64,000 nt of DNA, from NCBI GenBank assembly GCA_026122225.1, contig JANEZZ010000806.1:366001-430000 (forward strand). Reading direction: 5' to 3'. A program made the translations under genes and the position numbers. Each line of letters opens with the position of its first letter. The first letter of the stretch is position 1. Of the stretch, positions 42,026-52,583 are shown piece after piece. The DNA is from Heloderma charlesbogerti (taxonomy: Eukaryota > Chordata > Lepidosauria > Squamata > Helodermatidae). The notes under the pieces are model-generated. The model searched no databases. It was not told the origin of the DNA and saw nothing but the letters and a program-made list of their open reading frames with translations.

Positions 42026-42973
42026 CAGAATTCCCAGTGAAAGCAACTTTGTTGCCTCTTTTATTATGGGTTCCTATTATGGGTTCCTATGTAGTGAGAT
42101 CATCTTGTTAAGTAGTCTTTGACTGGTCACTTACTGGGGACTTCAGGAAGAGAAATCCAGTAGCCATTTTAATGACAAACCACTTAAAATTGTGTATTTT
42201 TCTTTCACTATTTTATTCTTAAAGACTTCCTATGATGGAGGCTGTAGATGGCTTTTTAATGGTTTTCAAACTATGTGAAGGTTTCTTTGCTGTTTTATAA
42301 GCATCCTTAAGATGTGGTCAATGAGGAAGAGAAAGACCACCTGAAAAGGTTTCAGTGATTTTGGAAAATTGTTACTTAACGTTTTCCACAGGTCACCTCC
42401 ATTTCCATCCAGCCATCTAGGTGTACTGGCAAGCTTCCTAGAGCTGTTTTTGTAGGAAATGAGGTGGTAAAGATTAAACATTATGGTGGTGTGATTTTAT
42501 ATAAGATCCTTGACAAAGAAAACACGTTTGCCATATGTATGGCAAAGCTTTGGCTGATAAATTCCTGCCTGTATTATTGCAAATTGCTGTTCCTTCCTGC
42601 ATAATATTTTGACAGTATGATTGTGTGTATAAATCCTCCACACTCCAGGATATGGATCTGAATGGGATTTAAGCCAGCCCAATTTCCACGATCCAGTGAG
42701 GTGACATCCTCATAGGCAGGCAACACGGTATGCATACGTTTCTCATTCAGTTTCTTGTTCAGCAGTTCCCACAATAAATCCCATAACTGCTTTTTTAAAC
42801 TTGGGGGAGTTTGAGAGGATTCAGCAGTAGGGAACCTTGGAACAAAAAATGGAATACAAACTGTGATGTTAGTGTGGATCTGGGTCATGAGTGTTTCTGT
42901 GTCCAACACAGTATGTTTATATAGTTTCACCCAAGGATTTGGGCATGACTGTACACTAAGTTTTTGATTTTTT
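42026..42973. other. Unassigned, no gene seen
   Basis: A 13-bp direct duplication (ATTATGGGTTCCT twice, 42063-42090) is the only structure noted. Confidence 0.4.
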
Positions 42974-43050
42974 TAAGGCACAATCCTATGCAAGTTTAGA
43001 CAGAAAAATGGGCTACAACTCCCAGCGTGCTCCAGCACACCCATAATTTG
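42974..43050. mobile_element. MITE family B, left half
   Basis: AAGGCACAATCCTATGCAAG, TTTAGACAGAAAAATGGGC and TACAACTCCCAGCGTGC match the left arm of 62171-62300. Confidence 0.7.
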
Positions 43051-43470
43051 TTTTTCCTTTGAAGACTCCCATATTACAAACTGCTTTGAAGTATCCTCCA
43101 TTTTCAAACCATGAAGCGTTTCCAAAAAACTGCCATGCATATGAGAGACTGCTATTATACTCAAATTTAATTGATCAAAGTGGCCTTGGAGATATCATAA
43201 ACTTTTAAAAATACACTTTTTTAATAAATGGAAGAGTTATGATAGGGTTATGATAGAGTATGCTGACAAGGCACTACACAGGGCATATAGGATATTATTA
43301 TAAGGTATACTAGTCAATAGGAATTTGGAAACCATGGACTTGATCAATAATGAAGGTTCAGATAGCTATTGAAACTGTACAGCATTCTAGAATCCAAAGA
43401 ACCTCTGCTGACAGTATGCCCTCATCTATTATCTTCCACCTCAATTCCTAACAAAAACAAAAAGAATAAC
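43051..43470. other. Unassigned, no gene seen
   Basis: No feature recognised. Confidence 0.35.
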
Positions 43471-43473
43471 TTG

Positions 43474-43606
43474 GAGCACAATCCTATGCATGTTTAGACA
43501 GAAAGAGGTCCTGCAAGTCCCAGGATGCCCCAGTCAGCCATGCTGGGGAATGCTGGGAGCCAAAGGCCTTTTTTTCTGCCTAACCATGCATAGGATTGTG
43601 CCCTTG
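43474..43606. mobile_element. MITE family B, complete hairpin
   Basis: About 130 bp. GAGCACAATCCTATGCATG, TTTAGACAGAAAGAGG and CCCAGGATGCCCCAG on the left pair with CTGGGGAATGCTGGG, CCTTTTTTTCTGCCTAACC and ATGCATAGGATTGTGCCC on the right. TTG on each side may be a 3-bp duplication. Confidence 0.8.
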
Positions 43607-44562
43607 ATCACAAAAGTCCAGGAAAGACACTGTGATTGCCGACCAGCTGTTTTTTCCCTGGCCCAGCTGTTTGTTTGTTTTCACTTCCTGCCTGGTTGCA
43701 ATAATGTGTGTTTATTTTGCTAAATTTCTATGTACTGTAATTCTCCCTCCCCCAGGTGGGATATTATTCAAACATGCACTTTCCACCTTTATTGTGAAGT
43801 GAATACATCCAGCATTCTTAGGAGGGCTATACCATGTTCTGAATGTGTAGAACTTTGCCAATAGGGCTTTAAGTAAAATGTGGGTCAAGGCTAATGGCTG
43901 ACGTTCTGTCTGACTGAAAACTGCCATTACAGTACCTTCTTCCATTACCCTTCATAGCATGGGAGCTGCTGCAGTGAATCTTGTTCCTGCACTCCAAAGG
44001 TAACCTGAGAAACATCCTTTGCTCTGTCTCTCACCATATCATCCCTTCTGGAAAATTAGAACAATCCTGCCATGGGAAGGAACAGTCTAGAGGACTCATC
44101 CTATGTAACCTAGGGCTTCTCAAATTGCCTTTTTGTACTCGGAGGAGTCCAGCTGTTGTGGCTTCCACTTGCATATACTGCAAAAGGCCCTATGAGGAGT
44201 CTGGAGCTTCATCTGTATCACTTATCCCACACTGTAATCTTTCCACTAACCTGAGAAAGGTATACTGAATGTATCTTTAAGGGAATAATGTGATTTCCCC
44301 TCTGATACTTGTCTGGTGTGGTTCAGTCCCCCTGAATGTGGCTCTATATGTGTGTGTTGGAGAATGTAGACGTCTGGAAAAGTTTGTTCATTTTGCTACC
44401 AGAAGGCTATGTTTCCATGATATTTTAAAAAAGTAAGCTGCTATCATCCTACCTGTGTCTGCTAAGAACTGACTCGAGAGCAGAACCTGTTGGGAAACCT
44501 GAAGAAGTACTCCAGCCCTGGGACTCATAGGCAAAGAGGAAATATAGCAGGCAAGCTGGCCT
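43607..44562. other. Unassigned, no gene seen
   Basis: No recognisable gene; the frame 43981-44268 has no known domain. Confidence 0.35.
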
Positions 44563-44750
44563 GGTACAGCACATGCTATGTGTGCAATAGGTGTCAGGTT
44601 CAACCCTGGCATCTCCAGTTAAAAGTAGCAGGTGATGTGAAAGATTTCTGCATGAGGTTCTGGAAAGCTTCTGCCCGTTGAGTAGATAACAATGGGCTAG
44701 ACACAACAAATAGCCTGATCTGGTACAAAGCAGTATGTTCAGGAAATTAT
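44563..44750 (+). mobile_element. tRNA-Ala-derived SINE, diverged copy
   Basis: GTGTCAGGTTCAACCCTGGC and ATCTCCAGTTAAAAGTAGCA, GGTGATGTGAAAGATTTCTG, TAGATAACAATGGGCTAGA: T arm with B box followed by the SINE body. The D-arm half is decayed. Confidence 0.7.
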
Positions 44751-45857
44751 TTTTTATGGAGGAGCATTCAGTCATGTGGATCCTTGAACGCTCTAAAATG
44801 GTATAGTCCAGAAACAGTTTACCACAGCATCCGCTGTTTGTATGGAGGCCTAATTCTCACAACACCCGATACTACCACTGCAACATTTCCCCTCGTCCTG
44901 ATCTCCAATAATCTACAGAAATCTACATTTGCCACTCAACACCACACGGTGGTTCTGGAAGTAAAGAATGAGAATGGAAGCAGCCATCTAGTATAGGTCT
45001 ATAAGAATGTGAATCTAAAGAAGCAGAGTACAGAACACTCTGAAATTTTGAACACTTTGAAACTGTCATTAAAAATGACAAATACAACAGCAAATGTTTT
45101 ATAAATCAAAGGAATAATTTGCCCTATAAATGTGTGCCATTTATTTATTTAGTGCTATCAGTGTGCATGCTGCTGCTACTTGCAATTGCTGAATCAGAGC
45201 ACCTTCAGAATCTCATTGTACTGTTCCCCTTTATTTACTCTCTCTCCCCCTCACTGGGTAATACTTCAATTGATTGAGTTACCCTGATGTAATGAAGAGA
45301 AAGAAGAGGTTTGTGTACGTGTGTGCATGCACAGATAGAACTAAAACCAAATCATATTTGTGTGATGAATAGAAAGTTAATGTTTTGGTTTTCTTTAGGG
45401 ACAATCTGTAAAGGAAAAACGGAGTGGGGGATTAAAAAGTGTGCAAGTAATGCACAAACCATGAAATTAAATTAGTTCCTCCCAGGAAGCCAAATTTTGG
45501 TGAATTTGAGGAAAGGTAGGAAGAAAATATTTTAAGCCAAAGCTGCCCTTAATAAGCTTCAGTTATTAATTGCAAATTGCTCATTAAGTCTGGAAAAAAG
45601 CATTATTTTTGCCTACTGTTCTGGGTGTGGAATGAAAGAAACGAGTGGTTAATTAATAATGTATAAGATTTCTCAGAGAGAGAAGATGAGAAAAGAGAAC
45701 CTTCTGAAATATATTTTGTGCATGCAACCTCGTAGTGGAATTACTAGATTTTATTAATTTTTACCCCTAACACTTTGGCGTGCTTTCCTTGCACAGCTCA
45801 GGATCAAGCAGGACACAATAAAAATCACTAAGCAGGAGGACACTCAGACCACATATC
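44751..45857. other. Unassigned; possible conserved block near 45480-45680
   Basis: No gene found. 45540-45660 is AT-rich with several homeodomain-like words (TTATTAATTGCAAATTG, GGTTAATTAATAAT), a texture common in conserved non-coding DNA; unproven. Confidence 0.35.
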
Positions 45858-46184
45858 TCAACATGTCCCCTGTGCCTCTAATAGCTGCATGTCAACCATT
45901 AAAGCGACTGCTACCTCCAAAGCGGGAAGTTCTGTTCTATGCTGGAAGGCCAGATGTACTTGGAAGCTCTGAAGTCCAGGGTCACATCTGAGAATGTCAT
46001 CATACAAGCACTTGGGCTTCATGCCTACTGTGACCCACCCAGCATATACCTGGCCTTCCCCATCCCAGATGACTCCTGTGTAGTGACTAGAGTGACAAGG
46101 AACGTCCAGTGCATGCCAGAAACGGCGGGCTTGGAAGCCTCTAGAACTTGCTGCATGCCCAATGTTTTTGTTTTCAGCTGTCAT
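45858..46184 (-). CDS. Unassigned ORF, 108 codons
   Basis: An open frame in non-repetitive, relatively GC-rich sequence. The chain includes GFQARRFWHALDVPCHSSH, YTGVIWDGEGQVYAGWV and FQHRTELPALEVAVALMV. I do not recognise the family. The composition is protein-like (mixed, not low complexity), so a fragment of a low-copy transposon, a processed pseudogene or a chance frame are all possible. There are no splice or promoter signals I can support. Confidence 0.2.
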   Translation of the reverse strand: MTAENKNIGHAASSRGFQARRFWHALDVPCHSSHYTGVIWDGEGQVYAGWVTVGMKPKCLYDDILRCDPGLQSFQVHLAFQHRTELPALEVAVALMVDMQLLEAQGTC

Positions 46185-46954
46185 GAAATAACTTTGTCCT
46201 CTCCAGCACAGCCGGATTGCCCCCTCTTAGGCTGGGGTAAACTCTGCTAAAGGTCTGTGTTTCAGGAGCCCTGCCAGCGAACTGTATACAACTCTGTTAT
46301 ATTACCAATTCATGGGTTTTAGCAACAACATACCCAATGTCTTTTAAACTATATGTTGGAACCTAGAGGCCTGCAACCGAAGTGATCAATCCAGAATTAA
46401 CCTGGGATACTATAAGATTCTTCAGAGAGATCCAGGAAAAATCCAGAGAAGAGGTCTAAGCAGAGTGTGATTTTATTGCAACAGCGTTAGCATCAAACAA
46501 ATATTTGAATTGAAACCTGTCAGAATGGTTCATGGCTGCATGACCAGGCCTAACTTGTGTAGAGAAAACTTGAGTCATAAATATAACCTGGGTCAGAGCT
46601 TCCAAATTCTAGTATGCTAGCACTTCTAAGAAAACATGGCATGGATTTCTAAACATTACAGAGATCCCTTACACTGAGCAGACAACCAGTTCATTCATCT
46701 AGTTTCCAGGCAGAGACAACTCTACCATTAGGCAGTGTAGCAGCTGTCTCAGACAGTTGATTTGGGGTTTCATGAAAGGGCAACAAAATACAAATGGCTA
46801 GATATGTAATGTGCTGTTATTGCATTTTTACTGCCGGGGAGAGGGAGAAGCACTTGTGGGATTTTCTCTCTCTGGTGCCAAAATAACTAGAATGTACTTT
46901 GAGTGGTGGGGGTGAGATTTGCTCCTCTGCCTCAAGCAGTAAAATGTCTGGGGT
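46185..46954. other. Unassigned, no gene seen
   Basis: No feature recognised. Confidence 0.35.
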
Positions 46955-47860
46955 GGGCCTGGTTGTTGTTGTTATATTTATTTATACCCTGCCTTTTCCC
47001 CAGTACTGGGACACAAGGCAGCTTACAAACATTAAAACATATACAATTAAAACATATGAAAATATACAAAAGTTAAAATATAATTAAACAATACAATTAA
47101 AATTATATTAAAATATTAAAACAGCATTTTAGCAGCTTATCCCCAGGTTCCAACTATGTCCCAAAGACCTGCTGGAACAAGAATGTTTTAGCCTGCCTCC
47201 GGAAACACATCAAGGAGGGAGCCATCCTAGCCTCCTTGGGAAGGGTGTTCCAAGCCGTGGGGCAGCCACCGAGAAGGCCTTCTCCCGGGTTCCCACCAAA
47301 CGTGCCTGTGACAATAGTGGGACTGAGAGAAGGGCCTCCCCAGAAGATCTCGGGACACGGGCAGGTTCATAAGGGAAGATATGGTCTTTCAGATAACCTG
47401 GACCAGAGCCGTATAGGGCTTTATAGGTCATAGCCAGCACTCTGAATTGTGCTCGGAAACAGACTGGAAGCCAGTGAAGCTGTTTTAACAAGGGAGTTTA
47501 TGCTCCCTGTAGCCAGCCCCAGTCAACAGTCTGGCAGCAGCTCTTTGGACCAACTCTTCATAGACAGCCCCACGTAGACCGTGTTGCAATAATCCAAACA
47601 GGATGTAACTAAGGCACGTGTCCCCGTGGCCAGATCAGACATCTCCAGGAATGGGCGCAGTTGGCGCACTAGTTTTAACTGTGCAAAGCACTCCTGGCAA
47701 CCGCTGAAACCTGAGCATCCAGGCTTAGGGCTGAATCCAGGAGCACCCCCAAACTGCGAACCTGAGTCTTCTGGGGGAGTGCAACCCCATCCAACACAGG
47801 CTGAATCCCTATTCCCTGATCTGCCTTTTGACTGACCAGGAGCACCTCTGCCTTGTCTGG

Positions 47861-47909
47861 ATGGATGTTGAAGTCTCCCAGCAGCATGGATGTTGACGTC
47901 TCCCAGCAG
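47861..47909. repeat. 24-bp tandem duplication at the L2 deletion point
   Basis: ATGGATGTTGAAGTCTCC CAGCAG (47861-47884) is repeated one base later with one change (GAAG to GACG) at 47886-47909. It encodes the GDxN endonuclease motif on the minus strand and lies exactly at the jump from endonuclease to RT tail. Confidence 0.85.
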
Positions 47910-47974
47910 AACAAGCTAAGGGGACTCCATCACCGCCACCGAGATCACCCCAGCTAGCTCAGGAAGGGAGACTG

Positions 47975-48801
47975 TAGGGGTGCACGAAAGCCACTTACCT
48001 GGTCTCGCAGCTTGCTTCGCGGTGGGGGGGAGGCGCTTCGCTGCTCCCCCCGAAGTTCAGGCTGGGGGGGGGAGGCTTCCCTCCTCTCCCGGCCGAAATT
48101 CAGGCTGGGGAAGAGGCGCCTCGCCCGGCCGCGAAATAAAAAGTTTAAAAAAAAACAAAAATGCCCCCGTGATAGGCTACGTGACGATTAACGTAGCCTA
48201 TCATGGCTAGATCTGCAAAGTCAGCCGTGATAGGCTACGTTAATCGTCACGTAGCCTATCACGGGTGACTTAAAAAAAAAAAACCGCGTACGCAAATGGC
48301 GTTGCCCTTATTTTCGCAGTAGTCTACATAAAGATTTATGTAGACTACAGCGACCAAATAAGGAACGCGAATGGCAGCTCCCTGTGGGGGCTGCCATTAG
48401 CCGTACACGCTTTTTTTTTTTTTTTAAGTCACCCGTGATAGGCTACGTGACGATTTACGTAGCCTATCACGGCTGACTTTGCAGATCTAGCCGTGATAGG
48501 CTACATTAATCGTCACGTAGCCTATCATGGGGGCATTTTTTTTTTTTTACTTTTATTGGAATGGCGGCGGCGGCAGCCGGTCGAAAGACCGGCTGCCGCC
48601 TCTGCCCCTGTCGAAGACCTGACGAACTGCCGCCGGGACCCACCGCCGGGAGGGACATTCGGGAAAGGTAAGTCCCATCCCGGGGGTGTGTGCAGGGGGC
48701 GGGGGGGTGCGGAGAATTTCTCCCCGAAACTACTTCGGGGGGCCGAACACGTTGGCACTCGGCCCCCCGAAGTTTCGGGGAGAAATTCTCCCCCACCCCT
48801 A
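47975..48801 (-). mobile_element. hAT-like palindromic element, copy 8
   Basis: 827 bp in reverse orientation, TAGGGGTGCACGAAAGCCAC to AAATTCTCCCCCACCCCTA, with perfect target duplication GGAGACTG at 47967-47974 and 48802-48809. Termini have changed TAGGGATG to TAGGGGTG. The interior (48150-48550) is one large near-palindrome built of smaller ones. Outward donors: CAG|GTAAGT on minus (near 47986-47996) and AAG|GTAAGT on plus (near 48665). Confidence 0.93.
48150..48550. repeat. ~400-bp nested palindrome in hAT copy 8
   Basis: Left to right: P1 (48167-48206), linker CTAGATCTGCAAAGTCAGC, P1 (48225-48264), P2-like arm, a central palindrome (AGTCTACATAAAGATTTATG), P2-like arm, P1 (48433-48472), linker GCTGACTTTGCAGATCTAG, P1 (48490-48530). 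The linkers and the asymmetric P1 centres (GTGACGATTAAC versus GTTAATCGTCAC) are reverse complements across the midpoint. Confidence 0.9.
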
Positions 48802-49080
48802 GGAGACTGTTGAGCAGCAGGGTGGGCGGTACAGCAACAGAATCGCTATTCTGTCTCGAGCACCCACTTTTAAGTATACACAGTCAGACCCAGTAGACCG
48901 TGGGCCAGGACACCTGGTGAAGCGGATAGTATCATGATAGACCACTGCAACTCCACCCCCCCAGCCCCCAGGTGTAGCCTGAAGGTTTCTGGGCATGGTC
49001 CTCTGCATCTAACACAGATGGCACCTTTTCCCATCAAAAATGTAAAACATGCCCGCAAGGCCTCTGTGTGCTCTAGCAAC

Positions 49081-50339
49081 TAGATCACAATCACCCCCAT
49101 TGTGGACTAGGACAATTATAAAGCCTGTGAGAATTCATAAAATCAGATACGCCTTTGCATCGAGATTTGTGGCATTTGATGCACATAAATTTTGCTGATA
49201 TAAATTTGGCTACAAACTCTCAGGTCAGTGCTAGTGTAAACATCAGGAAGCAGGGATGTTTAACTGGATAAAGAGAGGTATTACTTATAGCATTAGGAGT
49301 AAATCAGGAAGCTGAGCAAATGGATATTTAAATTGAAAATCTTGAAAATATTCTAGTTCTTCTATCAGGATTATATAGGACAGCAGCACACTATCTAAAG
49401 GGAAATGATGACAGTCTCAGACATTCAGAACTGGACTGGGACAAATGTGGGGTAGATGTATCAGCTAGAATACCTACAGTGTAGAACAGAGCAGTGCAGT
49501 GGAAACAGGGATAGTTTCAGATAGATATGGAGAGGGTTGTGTCTTAAAACGCTCTCACTTGAATTGATTGTCATTAATTATAAAGTTCAATGGAGATGTG
49601 AATTGAACAATGCCACGTAAAAAAAGAAGGGTCAGAAAGATAAATTCTACTACCTGTAAGTAGATTAATTGTTCCTGTTTGTAGCTAGAGGGAATTACAT
49701 ACCTAATTGGCTCCTCTGAGATGAGGAGGCTTGTAGAAAATCCACATGTTACTTCTGTTGTGTTTGATCGTCCTTGGATAAGGGATGGGCAGAGCCACCA
49801 ACACCCATCTGCTCCAGAAATAATCCAGAATAAACATATTAGTTTCCCAGATGTATTCTGGATGCCCAGAAAATTAATCTCACTTGCCAAAAAAGCATAG
49901 ACCAGGAATGGGGACTATGCTGGCTAGGGCTAATGGGAGTTGCAGTGCCACAACATCCAGAGGGCCACACGTTCTCTCCACCCCTGGGCTAGAATATGAG
50001 ATTTTGCAACGGTCCCCAGGCTAGAAACGCCACTCCTGTTACTGAACATATAGAGCAATATCCGGCTTCAGTAGATAGCTGAAACATAGGGAGAGAGGAA
50101 ACCATCCATGCAATACAGGGATAACTACACTAGCTTACCTTACAGGGTTGTTGTAAGGTTTACTAAGATAATGCATATGAATGTAAGAAGAACCATCAGA
50201 GAAAAGGGTCAAGGAGCAAGCTGCCTCTGGACATGGATGTTCCAATAAGCTATCATGATGAGAAGCTATTGAATGACCTATATTCTAAATATTCTAAATG
50301 CGGACTAGCCATGGATGTGCCATATATAGATAGAAGAGA
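49081..50339. other. Unassigned apart from one MITE fragment
   Basis: No gene recognised. A family E MITE fragment lies at 49895-49985. Confidence 0.4.
49895..49985. mobile_element. MITE family E fragment
   Basis: GGAATGGGGACTATGCTGGC, TAATGGGAGTTGCAGTGCC, ACAACATCCAGAGGGCCACA and CCACCCCTG match the right half of the widespread reptilian ~135-bp hairpin MITE. Confidence 0.6.
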
Positions 50340-50394
50340 TATAAGTATGCATTCTGATACTTGTTGTTTGACTTTCAGTGTCTTCCTAAGTACC

Positions 50395-52583
50395 TCAAGG
50401 ACTGCGTTTCTCCATACGAACAAGCCCAGATCCTGAGATTGACAATTGAGGCTCTTCTCTCCATGCCTCCTCCAAAAGATATTTGGAAGGTGGTGATAAG
50501 AGAATGGGCCTTTTCTGTGGTAGCCACCCTCCCCACGTTATGGAGTGCTCTCCCCAGGGAGGCTCTTGTTGTTCGGTCAGTTGCTTCCGACCCTTCGTGA
50601 CTTCATGGACCAGCCCACGCCAGAGCTTCCTGTCGGCCGTCGCCACCCCCAGCTCCCCCAAGGTCGAGTCCGTCACCTCCAGAATATCATCCATCCACCT
50701 TGCCCTTGGTCAGCCCCTCTTCCTTTTGCACTTTCCCTAGCATCAGCATCTTCTCCAGGGTATCCTGACTTCTCATGATGTGGCCAAAGTACTTCAGTTT
50801 TGCCTTTAATATTCCCTCAAGAGAGCAGTCTGGCTTTATTTCCTGGAGTATGGACTGGTTTGATCTTCTTGCATTCCAAGGCACTCTCAGAATTTTCCTC
50901 CAGCACCACAGTTTAAAAGCATCTATCTTCCTTCACTCAGCCTTCCTTATGGTCCAGCTCTCGCAGCCATAGGTTACTACAGGGAATACCATTGCTTTAA
51001 CTATGCGGACCTTTGTTGTCAGTCTGATGTCTCTGCTCTTCACTATTTTATCAAGATTTGTCATTGCTCTCCTCCCAAGAAGTAAACATCTTCTGATTTC
51101 CTGGCTGCAGTCAGCGTCTGCAGTAATCTTTGCGCCTAGAAAGACAAAGTCTGTCACTGCCTCAACGTTTTCTCCCTCTATTTGCCAGTTGTCAATCAAG
51201 CTGTTTGCCATAATCTTGTTTTTTTTTAGGTTTAACTGCAACCCAGCTTTTGCACTTTCTTCTTTCACCTTCGTCATGAGGTTCCTCAGCTCCTCCTCGC
51301 TTTCAGCCATCAAAGTGGTATTATCTGCATCTCTGAGATTGTTAATGTTTCTTCCAGCGATTTTAACTCTAGCCTTGGCTTCATCAAGCCCAGCACGTCG
51401 CATGATGTGTTCTGCTTACAGGTTGAATAGGTAGGGTGAGAGTATACAACCCTGCCGTACTCCTTTCCCAAACTTAAACCAGTCCGTTGTTCCGTGGTCT
51501 GTTCTTACCGTTGCTACTTGGTCATTATACAGATTCCTCAGGAGGCAGACAAGATGACTTGGTATCCCCATACCACCAAGAACTTGCCACAATTTGCTAT
51601 GATCCACACAGTCAAAGGCTTTAGAATAGTCAATAAAACAGAAAGATGTTTTTCTGAAACTCCCTGGCTTTCTCCATTATCCAGCAGATATTAGTTATTT
51701 GGTCTCTAGTTCCTCTGCCTTTTCTAAACCCAGCTTGTACATCTGGCAATTCTTGTTCCATGAATTGCTGGAGTCTACCTTGCAAGACCTTGAGCATTAC
51801 CTTACTGGCATGTGAAATAAGTGCCACTGTTCGATAGTTTGAACATTCTTTGGTGCTTCCCTTGTTTGGTATGGGGATATAAGTTGATCTTTTCCAATCT
51901 GTTGGTCATTCTTGTGTTTTCCAAATTTGCTGGCATATGGCATGCATCACCTTGACAGCATCATCTTGCAAGATTTTAAACAGTTCAGCTGGGATACTGT
52001 CATCTCCTGCTGCCTTTTTATTAGCAGTACTTCTTAAGGCCCATTCAACCTCACTCTTCAGGATGTCTGGCTCTAGCTCACTGACCACACTGTCAAATCT
52101 ATCCCCGATATTATTATCCGTCCTATACAGATCTTCCATATATTCTTGCCACCTTTTCTTGCTCTCTTCTGCTTCTGTTAGGTCCTTGCCATCTTTGTTT
52201 TTGATCATACCCATTTTTGCCTGGAATTTACCTCCGATGTTTCTAATTTTCTGGAAGAGGTCTCTTGTCCTTTCTATTCTATTAACTTCTTCCGCTTCTG
52301 CGCATTGCTTGTTGAAAAATAATTCCTTATCTCTTCTGGCTAACCTCTGGAATTTTGCATTTAATTGGGCATATCTCCCCCTATCACTGTTGCCTTTTGC
52401 TTTCCTTCTTTCTTGGGCTGCTTCCAGTGTCTCAGCAGACAGCCATCTTGCCTTCTTGGTTTTCTTTTTCTTTGGGATGTTTTTTGTTGCTACCTCCTGA
52501 ACAATGTTGCAAACTTCTGTCCATAGTTCTTCTGGGACCCTATCTACTAAATCTAGTCCCTTAAATCTATTCTTCACCTCCAC
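50395..52583 (-). pseudogene. BovB reverse transcriptase and C-terminal region, broken
   Basis: In order on minus: a lysine-rich linker and KKAAGDDSIPAELFKILQDD (to 51906); VQAGFRKGRGTRDQITNICW (51827-51630); GVRQGCILSPYLFNL (51607-51416); LRDADNTTLMAESEEELRNL (51403-50933); and SILQEIKPDCSLEGILKAKL with KLKYFGHIMRSQ (50884-50687). An in-frame nonsense codon at 51416-51418 separates the third and fourth parts. The catalytic box normally YADD reads DADN, so two positions are changed. Other joins are frameshifts. Confidence 0.88.

Larger units (their letters stand above)
46955..49080 (-). mobile_element. L2-clade LINE (second subfamily), antisense, internally deleted
   Basis: Read on minus: the endonuclease piece (48799-49008: GGGVAVVYHDTIRF, AILLLYRPPCC), the hAT insertion 47975-48801, the rest of the endonuclease (LPELAGVISV, LLGDVNIH), then an abrupt jump to RT C-terminal sequence (DKAEVLLVSQ, near 47850) and the C-terminal tail (47210-47491: LKQLHWLPVCFRAQFRVLAM, EKAFSVAAPRL). 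The 3' UTR ends at 46960-47010 (GTACTGGGGAAAAGGCAGGG). The catalytic RT core is deleted. Distinct from the 1300-5708 subfamily by its 3' end. Confidence 0.8.

Noticed and set aside
51937..52500. A 187-codon plus-strand ORF with many Leu/Ser
   Set aside because: It is the antisense shadow of the BovB linker/RT region on the minus strand.
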